Positions 5,288 to 9,918 of a stretch of DNA of 9,918 nt are shown here, piece after piece. The position numbers and the translations under genes are program-made. Under the pieces are notes generated by a model. It saw only the letters and a list, made by a program, of their open reading frames with translations, made no database searches and was not told the DNA's origin. Position 1 is the first letter of the stretch. The number at the start of each line of letters is the position of its first letter. The stretch is from assembly GCA_002282555.1 (NCBI GenBank), contig NCJR01000054.1, positions 1 to 9,918 of the forward strand, read 5' to 3'. The DNA is from Rhodobacterales bacterium 34-62-10 (GTDB taxonomy: Bacteria; Pseudomonadota; Alphaproteobacteria; Rhodobacterales; Rhodobacteraceae).

Positions 5288-5449
5288 GTGGCGGGTGCTG
5301 CTCTTCACGTGAACGGTTACATTCCAGTGGCCTTAAACACTTCCGAGGGAGTTGGCTCTGATCTGACCCTGGTCTGATTACCTGACGCCCACCTGTACAC
5401 ACAGGCTCTCGGGAATGCGTCAACCACACGGCCGCTGCGGGCCCGCCAC
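5288..5449 (+). ncRNA. ssrS: 6S RNA
   Basis: No protein is supported here, but a rod-shaped RNA folds. GTGGCGGG (5288-5295) pairs perfectly with CCCGCCAC (5442-5449), followed by TTTT (5450-5453). Inside is a large bubble (5296-5314 against 5426-5441), then GGTT/AACC (5315-5318, 5422-5425) and CATTCC/GGAATG (5320-5325, 5412-5417). The apical part has hairpins ATCTGAC/GGTCTGAT (5361-5378) and CCTGT-ACAC-ACAGG (5392-5405). A large central bubble flanked by stems, the GGCCTTAAAC segment (5329-5338, compare GCCTTAAAAC in E. coli 6S) and about 162 nt length fit 6S RNA, which mimics an open promoter and sequesters housekeeping RNA polymerase. The SRP RNA core motif is absent. Confidence 0.85.
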
Positions 5450-5486
5450 TTTTGCCATGATGCGATGATCGGGATGGGCCCTCCTC

Positions 5487-5500
5487 CGCCCTTGCGGGCG
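5487..5500. other. Small hairpin between 6S RNA and glsA
   Basis: CGCCC-TTGC-GGGCG forms a 5-bp stem 38 bases after the 6S RNA end. It could be a processing or termination structure for 6S read-through or part of the glsA leader. The surrounding 5454-5582 holds no gene that I can support and no convincing promoter. Confidence 0.25.
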
Positions 5501-5582
5501 TCGTCGGCTGTGCTGTTTCGGCTATGCGCCCTGCGCGCCAGACTGTAAGCCGGGCATCGACCGAATGACGCGGGGCGCGGCG

Positions 5583-6494
5583 ATGGATCTTCAAGGCATA
5601 CTCGATACCATTTTTCATGAGATGCAGGATCGGTCCGACCGTGGCATCGTGGCCGATTACATCCCCGAACTGGCGCAGGTGTCGCCTGAACATTTCGCCA
5701 TGAGCCTTTGCACGGCGGATGGGCAAAGCTTTCACGTGGGTGCAGCGGAGGTGCCGTTTTCGATCCAGTCGATCAGCAAGGTGTTCACGCTGGCCTTGGC
5801 GCTGGGGCGGCTGGGGGATCAGCTTTGGACGCGGGTGGGGCGCGAGCCGTCGGGATTGGCGTTCAATTCCATGGTGCAGCTGGAGCATGAGAACGGGATC
5901 CCGCGCAATCCCTTTGTCAATGCGGGCGCGATTGTCGTGACCGATGCGATTCTGGCAGGCCATGCCCCGCGTGAGGTCTTGGGCGAGGTGCTGCGGTTCA
6001 TCCGGCAGGCGGCGGGCGATGATGACATCCACATCAACCACCGCGTGGCGAAATCCGAGCAGGACACCGGGCATCGCAATCTGGCGCTGGCACATTTCAT
6101 GCGGGCGCATGGCAATCTGCGCAACGCGCCGGAATTGAGTTGCGGGGTCTATTTCCATCAATGCGCCATCGAGATGTCGACACGGCAACTGGCGCAGGCG
6201 GGGCGGTTCCTGATGGGGGGTGACCCCGCGGCGCGGCTGGTGTCGCCGGCGCGGGTGCGGCGGATCAATGCGCTGATGCTGACCTGCGGGCATTATGACG
6301 GATCGGGCGATTTCGCCTATCGGGTGGGTTTGCCCGGCAAGTCGGGGGTTGGCGGCGGGATCTTGGTGATCGCGCCGGGGCGGGCCTCGATCGCGGTCTG
6401 GTCGCCGGGGCTGGATGCGCAGGGCAATTCGCGGCTGGGCACGCTTGCGGTTGAGCGGCTGGCGCAGGCGACACAATGGTCGGTGTTCGGATAA
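5583..6494 (+). CDS. glsA: Glutaminase A
   Basis: A 303-residue cytoplasmic glutaminase (glutamine to glutamate plus ammonia) of the serine-dependent beta-lactamase-like fold. Catalytic residues fit the family: Ser63 and Lys66 in [10 protein letters not shown], Tyr26 in VADYIPEL, Asn113 in NPFVNAGAI, Glu159 and Asn166 in SEQDTGHRN (same spacing as in human glutaminase), Tyr190, Tyr238, and the GKSGVGGGI loop. Length is close to the usual 305-310. Two in-frame ATGs exist, at 5565 and 5583; I prefer 5583 ([10 protein letters not shown]), which has GGGG seven bases before it and matches where the family normally begins, but 5565 cannot be excluded. It follows the 6S RNA on the same strand, so 6S read-through could contribute to its transcription. 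A strong terminator follows. Confidence 0.95.
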   Translation: MDLQGILDTIFHEMQDRSDRGIVADYIPELAQVSPEHFAMSLCTADGQSFHVGAAEVPFSIQSISKVFTLALALGRLGDQLWTRVGREPSGLAFNSMVQLEHENGIPRNPFVNAGAIVVTDAILAGHAPREVLGEVLRFIRQAAGDDDIHINHRVAKSEQDTGHRNLALAHFMRAHGNLRNAPELSCGVYFHQCAIEMSTRQLAQAGRFLMGGDPAARLVSPARVRRINALMLTCGHYDGSGDFAYRVGLPGKSGVGGGILVIAPGRASIAVWSPGLDAQGNSRLGTLAVERLAQATQWSVFG

Positions 6495-6509
6495 GGCGCA
6501 GTCACACGC

Positions 6510-6530
6510 AAAAGGGGCCCGAAGGCCCCT
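6510..6530. terminator. Bidirectional terminator between glsA and the two-TM protein gene
   Basis: AGGGGCC (6513-6519), loop CGAA, GGCCCCT (6524-6530) form a perfect 7-bp stem. On the minus strand the loop is TTCG, a very stable tetraloop, and the stem runs into TTTT (6513-6510), a classic intrinsic terminator for the 6555-6884 gene. For glsA it is the first hairpin after the stop but has no T-tract. Confidence 0.8.
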
Positions 6531-6554
6531 GATGTCGTCGAAATCTGCGTGGGA

Positions 6555-6884
6555 TCAGCGGCGCTGGCCGCGCCCTGCTTTGGCGGCGATCCGCACGGGA
6601 ATCATCTGCGAGGTGTCCACATGGACCGGGCGACGGGGACCGCCGCGCGGTTCGTCATCGTCGTCGTCCTTCATCCGCATCACCGAGATCGCGAATTGCA
6701 CGCCGCCGAACACAACGCCATTCGAGACCCAGAGCACCAGAACCGCCAGAAAGCCCATGTCGGAATGGGTCACCAGATGCCACAGGTTCGCGATGTTGAA
6801 CCACAGGAGCATCGCCACGAAGACACCCGCGAGTGCAAAGCCGATGGCTGCTTGGGTGATGTAAAGGCGTATGAGTTTGGGCAT
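6555..6884 (-). CDS. Uncharacterised two-TM membrane protein
   Basis: A 109-residue inner-membrane protein with two predicted helices, about residues 8-30 (YITQAAIGFALAGVFVAMLL) and 43-66 (MGFLAVLVLWVSNGVVFGGVQF), joined by a short loop (NIANLWHLVTHSD). The C-terminal tail is cytoplasmic in style: MRMKDDDDDEPRGGPRRP, a run of five Asp followed by basic and Pro-rich sequence. I recognise similar short proteins in Rhodobacterales but know no function. Tandem ATGs occur at 6887 and 6884; 6884 is preferred because the GAGAGGA ribosome-binding site is too close to the first. It ends at the shared terminator with glsA and is divergent from the sigma-factor operon. Confidence 0.8.
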   Translation of the reverse strand: MPKLIRLYITQAAIGFALAGVFVAMLLWFNIANLWHLVTHSDMGFLAVLVLWVSNGVVFGGVQFAISVMRMKDDDDDEPRGGPRRPVHVDTSQMIPVRIAAKAGRGQRR

Positions 6885-6912
6885 CATGTCCTCTCTGGTC
6901 CGCGTCCTGTCA

Positions 6913-6940
6913 AATGTAACCTGAATTCCCTGTCCTACAA
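6913..6940 (-). promoter_or_regulatory. Possible promoter of the two-TM protein gene
   Basis: Minus-strand TTGTAG (6940-6935), 16 bases, TACATT (6918-6913), 28 bases before the ATG. Plausible spacing but only moderate similarity to the consensus. Confidence 0.35.
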
Positions 6941-7054
6941 GGGGCAAGTACGAGACCAGCCATTCCCCGCCTGAAATCGGCCGCGTTTGCCGGTGATATC
7001 ATGCAATCCTGGACACAAACCTGCATCACGGCACAAAAATCTGATGCCTCAGCC

Positions 7055-7082
7055 TTGTGATCCGACCCGTCTGCGATAGAAT
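7055..7082 (+). promoter_or_regulatory. Promoter of the ECF sigma/anti-sigma operon
   Basis: TTGTGA (7055-7060), 16 bases, TAGAAT (7077-7082), about 36 bases before the sigma factor ATG. It resembles a housekeeping promoter rather than an obvious ECF promoter. A palindrome covers the -10 element. Confidence 0.55.
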
Positions 7083-7086
7083 CGCA
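7072..7086. repeat. Palindrome TGCGAT-AGA-ATCGCA on the -10 element
   Basis: A perfect 6-bp inverted repeat with a 3-bp centre, overlapping TAGAAT (7077-7082). In addition CGATAGAA occurs twice, at 7074-7081 and 7089-7096, a 15-bp period. The size and placement suit an operator for a dimeric repressor, but the binding protein is unknown. Confidence 0.6.
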
Positions 7087-7118
7087 CACGATAGAACGAG
7101 CGGGCGGACGTGGGCGGC

Positions 7119-7661
7119 ATGGCAACGACACAAGAGATTGAGGACCTGATCGCCCGTGTGGGATTGGGCGACCGCGTCGCCTTCTCGCGGCTCTATGACG
7201 CGACCAGTGCGAAACTCTTTGGTGTGGTGCTGCGTGTCTTGAATGACAGGGCCGGTGCGGAAGATGTCGTGCAGGATGCCTATATGAAGATCTGGCGCCA
7301 TGCCGGACGGTATGGCGCGAATGGAATGAGCCCGATGACATGGATGATCACCATCGCCCGGAATACCGCCATCGACCGGCTGCGCCAGACCCGCGCGACC
7401 GTCGATCTGGACGGTGTGGCCGAGCAGTTGATCGCCCCCGGTCCCAACCCCGAGCAAAGCGCCGTGGCCGCGGGCGAGGCGCGACGGATCACGGCCTGTC
7501 TGGATGAGTTGGACACCGATCGCGGCGCGGCGGTGCGCGGCGCCTATCTTGAGGGGCAAAGCTATGCCGATCTTGCGGAACGCTTCAATGTGCCGCTGAA
7601 TACGATGCGGACCTGGCTGCGGCGCAGTCTGCAATCGCTGCAGGAGTGTATGGGACGATGA
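7119..7661 (+). CDS. ECF-type RNA polymerase sigma factor (SigK-like)
   Basis: A 180-residue extracytoplasmic-function sigma factor. Region 2 spans about residues 22-91 (FSRLYDATSAKLFGVVLRVL, AEDVVQDAYMKIWR, WMITIARNTAIDRLRQ) and region 4 about 122-176 with a helix-turn-helix (YADLAERFNVPLNTMRTWLRRSL). The linker is short and no extra domains are present. Pairing with an RskA-type anti-sigma gene points to the SigK/RskA class (ECF19-like), whose members respond to envelope or redox stress; the trigger here is unknown. The ATG at 7119 is preferred to a GTG at 7110 because GGCGGA (7103-7108) stands ten bases before the ATG but only one base before the GTG. Its stop codon overlaps the next start (ATGA), so the pair is translationally coupled. 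Confidence 0.93.
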   Translation: MATTQEIEDLIARVGLGDRVAFSRLYDATSAKLFGVVLRVLNDRAGAEDVVQDAYMKIWRHAGRYGANGMSPMTWMITIARNTAIDRLRQTRATVDLDGVAEQLIAPGPNPEQSAVAAGEARRITACLDELDTDRGAAVRGAYLEGQSYADLAERFNVPLNTMRTWLRRSLQSLQECMGR

Positions 7662-8356
7662 GCGATGTGAGCCCCGATACACCGCGCGACGAGGAGTCGC
7701 TGCTGGCGGCGGAATATGTGCTGCGTCTGCTGGACCCGACCGAGGAGGCGCGCGTGGCGGCGCGCCTTGCGCGCGAGCCTGCGCTGGCCGAGGAGGTGGC
7801 GGCCTGGCGCGCGCGGCTGTCCGGGCTGGAGGCCGAGGTGCAGGAGGTCGCACCACGCGCGGCCGTCAAGACCGGGTTGGAGCGGCGCTTGTTCGGCCTG
7901 CCGTCCCGCGCCCCGTTCTGGCAACGGGCCGGGCTGTGGCAGGCGGTCAGCCTTGCCTCGCTTGCCGTGGCTGCGTTTTTCGCGGTGCAATCCCTGCAAC
8001 TGCCGCAGGACCCTGCCCGCGCGCCGCTGTTTGTCAGCGAAATCGCGGCCGAGGATCAGAGCCTACGTCTGCTGGCGGTCTATGACAGTCAGGCGGCTGA
8101 ACTGCGCCTGACCCGCACGGCGGGCAGTGCAGCGGCGGGACGTGTGCTGCAGCTATGGGCGATTGCGGGGGATGCCGCACCTGTGTCGCTGGGCGTTCTG
8201 CCCGAGGGGGACACCGCCGCCGTGATCCTGCCGGATGCCTTGCGCGCCGGGGTTGCCGATCTGGTTCTGGCCGTATCGGACGAGCCGCCGGGCGGATCGC
8301 CCACAGGCGCACCCACAGGGGCGGTGCTGGCCGTGGGTCAGGTCAGCGCGTTGTAA
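7658..8356 (+). CDS. Anti-sigma factor, RskA family
   Basis: A 232-residue membrane anti-sigma factor expected to hold the upstream ECF sigma factor inactive at the inner membrane. The cytoplasmic N-terminal anti-sigma part is at about residues 1-88 (LAAEYVLRLLDPTEEARVAARLAREP) and lacks a zinc-binding HxxxCxxC motif. One transmembrane helix spans about 93-113. The periplasmic RskA domain follows (LFVSEIAAEDQSLRLLAVYD, LQLWAIAGDAAPVSLGVLP) and ends with the family signature VSDEPPGGSPTGAPTGAVLAVG. The ATG at 7658-7660 overlaps the sigma stop codon by four bases, which decides the start over an in-frame GTG 12 bases earlier. Family members can be controlled by regulated proteolysis or redox-active Cys; no Cys is visible in this protein, so a thiol switch within it is unlikely. 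Confidence 0.92.
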   Translation: MSDVSPDTPRDEESLLAAEYVLRLLDPTEEARVAARLAREPALAEEVAAWRARLSGLEAEVQEVAPRAAVKTGLERRLFGLPSRAPFWQRAGLWQAVSLASLAVAAFFAVQSLQLPQDPARAPLFVSEIAAEDQSLRLLAVYDSQAAELRLTRTAGSAAAGRVLQLWAIAGDAAPVSLGVLPEGDTAAVILPDALRAGVADLVLAVSDEPPGGSPTGAPTGAVLAVGQVSAL

Positions 8357-8360
8357 CGCG
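8347..8360. terminator. Hairpin overlapping the anti-sigma stop codon
   Basis: CGCGT-TGTA-ACGCG (8347-8360) is a perfect 5-bp stem across the TAA at 8354-8356, between two convergent genes whose stop codons are 18 bases apart. There is no T-tract. Confidence 0.35.
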
Positions 8361-8374
8361 ACGCCGATGCGCGG

Positions 8375-8497
8375 TTACCAGCGCAACCATGTGGTATAGG
8401 CGGCCAGAAGCAGGAACACGACGACGATCTGGATGATCATCGCCACGATCAGGAATCGGGTGCGTTTATAGTCTTTTTCGACGTCGATCTTTTTCAT
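8375..8497 (-). CDS. Small single-pass membrane protein, 40 aa
   Basis: A 40-residue protein: basic, polar N-terminus (MKKIDVEKDYKRTR), then one hydrophobic helix at about residues 15-33 (FLIVAMIIQIVVVFLLLAA), ending YTTWLRW. Positive charges before the helix favour a cytoplasmic N-terminus. The ATG at 8495-8497 is preceded by GAAAGG with a seven-base gap, a good ribosome-binding site, and this decides the start; a longer frame upstream has no protein-like character. No family is recognised. It converges with the ECF/RskA operon, so it is not part of that operon, and any link in function is speculative. Confidence 0.65.
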   Translation of the reverse strand: MKKIDVEKDYKRTRFLIVAMIIQIVVVFLLLAAYTTWLRW

Positions 8498-8975
8498 GAT
8501 CTGGCCTTTCGAGAATGGACGAGCGCAAGACGTGACCGCATCAGTCTGGGACACGGGAGGATTGCGCATCGTCATTGGCGGCAATCGTGCAGATGCCGTT
8601 GAGCATGATACCGCTTCGTCATGCGCGGCTGAGTATTGCACACAGGGTGGGCGCTGCCAACGCAAAGCACAACCCCCGATATGTCGGACCGGATCGTGAC
8701 GGCAGCATTTCGCCTTGAACGCGTCCATCGCGATCCGCTTGGTCGCGGGCATGGGCGCGGGCATGGAAATGGGGTGGCGCAGGCCGGGCCGCAATTCACG
8801 CTGGAGCGGCCGATCGACCCCGGCGCAGTGTTGGCAACGGGGCAGAGCGCGATGTCCACCAGCGCGGCGCTGGGTGTGATGCGCAGCGAGGGTGAGGCAG
8901 TTTACGGCACGACCCCATCGGTCGGATCGGGCGTGACCGACCGCATCCGGTTATCAGGGGCGGCCCTCTCGGGTG
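8498..8975. other. 478-bp stretch without a convincing gene
   Basis: Open frames exist on both strands but none has a recognisable domain, a ribosome-binding site, or a boundary that respects its neighbours. The longest plausible one (plus strand, ATG at 8683 or earlier, to 9082) would run about 107 bases into the nitronate monooxygenase gene. Structures present are an inverted repeat GATTGC/GCAATC (8560-8565, 8581-8586), an 11-bp direct duplication CGCGGGCATGG (8744-8754, 8756-8766), and a 7-bp inverted repeat at 8919-8943. It may hold the promoter of the 40-aa gene and remnants of a decayed gene. Confidence 0.5.
8919..8943. repeat. Inverted repeat downstream of nitronate monooxygenase
   Basis: CGGTCGG (8919-8925) and CCGACCG (8937-8943) are perfect 7-bp arms around an 11-base loop, 32 bases beyond the stop of the minus-strand gene. 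It could act as a terminator for that gene, though no T-tract follows. Confidence 0.4.
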
Positions 8976-9918
8976 TCAGCGCGCCAGCAGCTGTGCCGCC
9001 TCTTGTGCCAATATGGTGGTCAGTGCTGCTGCGGGCATGGGGCGGCACAGGCCGGCAGACTGACCTGACCAGAGCGGCATGAAATCACCCGACCCCTGCG
9101 GTTCGGTGGCCGCGCGCAACGGCGCCAGCGCGCCCCCTGCCAAGGGAAAGGCAGGCGCGTCGGGCGAAAGGTAGGACAGGTCGCGCATCACGCGGTTGAC
9201 CACTCCGCGCGCGGGACGGCCTGTGAACACATTGGTCAGGGCTGTGTTCTGGGCCGCAGGACTGCACAGCGCCTGCCGGTGCGGGGCGCTGATCGTCGCC
9301 TCGGGGCAGCGCAGATAGGCGGTGCCGATCTGCACGGCGGATGCCCCCAGCATGGCCGCCGCCGCGATGCCGCGCGCGTCGCTGATGCCCCCGGCGGCGA
9401 TCACCGGGCAGGAGACAGCATCGACGATCTGCGGTACCAGCGACAGGGTGCCCATCTGGGTGGCCACATCATCCGACAGGAACATGCCGCGATGCCCCCC
9501 CGCCTCATAGCCTTGGGCGATGATGGCATGCACGCCGTGATCGGCCAGCCAGCGCGCCTCGGCCACCGAGGTGGCGGAGGAGAGGATTGTCGCCCCCGTT
9601 GCCATGACGCGGGCCAGAAGATCGGCGGCGGGCAGGCCGAAATGGAAGCTGACCACGGCGGGGCGCAGGTCTTCCACCAGCGCACACAGCGCATCATCAA
9701 AGGGCGCGCGGTTTGACAGCGGCGCGGGGGTGTCAGGGTCAAGGCCGTTCTCGCGGTAATAGGGTGCGAGGCGGTGTTGCCATGCGGCAAGGCTGGCAGG
9801 ATCGGGATCCTTTGCGGTATGGCAGAAGAAATTCAGGTTCAGCGGCGCGTGGGTCTGTTGGCGGAAGGCCGTGACTTCGGCAACGATCCGGTCCGGCGTC
9901 AGCATCGCGCCCGCCGCC
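8976..9918 (-). CDS. Nitronate monooxygenase (NPD family), 5' end outside window
   Basis: FMN-dependent TIM-barrel enzyme that oxidises alkyl nitronates such as propionate-3-nitronate, a detoxification role. Visible motifs in order: LNLNFFCH, a SNRAPFDDALCALVEDLRP helix, VSFHFGLP, the family signature IIAQGYEAGGHRG with the probable catalytic His, the phosphate-binding VIAAGGISDARG and GASAVQIGTAYL, then NVFTGRPARGVVNR and GSGDFMPLWSGQ near the C-terminus. The ATG at 9903-9905 is not the true start: the frame stays open to the edge (..AAGAMLTPD..), and the family's N-terminal strand and FMN-binding APM segment, about 40-50 residues, must lie to the right. Dehydrogenases of the related enoyl-ACP reductase FabK type share the fold, but the motifs favour nitronate monooxygenase. 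Confidence 0.92.
   Translation of the reverse strand, partial: AAGAMLTPDRIVAEVTAFRQQTHAPLNLNFFCHTAKDPDPASLAAWQHRLAPYYRENGLDPDTPAPLSNRAPFDDALCALVEDLRPAVVSFHFGLPAADLLARVMATGATILSSATSVAEARWLADHGVHAIIAQGYEAGGHRGMFLSDDVATQMGTLSLVPQIVDAVSCPVIAAGGISDARGIAAAAMLGASAVQIGTAYLRCPEATISAPHRQALCSPAAQNTALTNVFTGRPARGVVNRVMRDLSYLSPDAPAFPLAGGALAPLRAATEPQGSGDFMPLWSGQSAGLCRPMPAAALTTILAQEAAQLLAR

Noticed and set aside
5288..5449. SRP (4.5S) RNA as an alternative identity for the structured RNA
   Set aside because: The invariant GGAAGGAAGCAGC-type SRP core is absent, and the long closing stem with large central bubble fits 6S instead.
5214..6476. 420-aa minus-strand open frame across glsA and the 6S RNA
   Set aside because: It is antisense to a clear glutaminase and a folded 6S RNA, is rich in Arg, Pro, Gln and His as expected for a GC-rich shadow frame, and has no family resemblance.
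8636..9082. 148-aa plus-strand frame in the right-hand gap
   Set aside because: It overlaps the 3' end of nitronate monooxygenase by about 107 bases, and has no domain or ribosome-binding site.

Overview
This 9.9 kb window looks like core chromosome of a Rhodobacterales (Rhodobacteraceae) alphaproteobacterium. The evidence is the high GC content, the RpoH and RluD sequence types, two small proteins that look like order-specific families (DUF6476-like and DUF6324-like), a tRNA-His without an encoded G-1, and an alphaproteobacterial GTTC-N7-GTTC LexA operator. Family names come from recalled family signatures, not from a database search.

Layout, left to right: (1) 1-1314 (+) is an open frame whose first ~47 codons read as the G4 region of an Era-type GTPase and whose remainder is the C-terminal two thirds of an M3 oligoendopeptidase F; this junction is probably chimeric. 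(2) 1406-2649 (-) holds rpoH (sigma-32), a strong intrinsic terminator, then a DksA/TraR-type zinc-finger gene. rpoH has a sigma-32-like promoter and a structured leader. (3) 2901-3926 (-) is an RluD-type pseudouridine synthase, divergent from a small membrane-protein gene (3925-4224, +); their start codons overlap within one CATG. (4) tRNA-His(GTG) lies at 4248-4324 (-) with its own promoter, followed by a 12-bp tandem repeat and a 62-aa DUF6324-like gene. (5) mmcB (4771-5214, -) has a perfect LexA box inside its promoter and is divergent from a 6S RNA gene (5288-5449, +) identified here from its 8-bp closing stem and conserved core. (6) glsA glutaminase (5583-6494, +) faces a 109-aa two-TM protein gene (6555-6884, -) across a bidirectional terminator. 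(7) An ECF sigma factor and its RskA-type anti-sigma factor (7119-8356, +) form a translationally coupled operon with a palindrome on the -10 element. (8) A 40-aa single-TM protein gene (8375-8497, -), about 480 bp with no convincing gene, and a nitronate monooxygenase (8976-9918, -) whose 5' end is off the window complete it.

The common thread is regulation and stress: a heat-shock sigma factor, a DksA-like protein, an SOS-controlled DNA-repair nuclease, 6S RNA (a global RNA polymerase regulator), and an ECF sigma/anti-sigma pair. Nothing in the window looks like a phage, transposon, CRISPR array or defence island. The most useful results are the unlisted 6S RNA, the LexA-controlled and probably leaderless mmcB promoter, the Era/PepF junction, and the operator-like palindrome of the sigma/anti-sigma operon.
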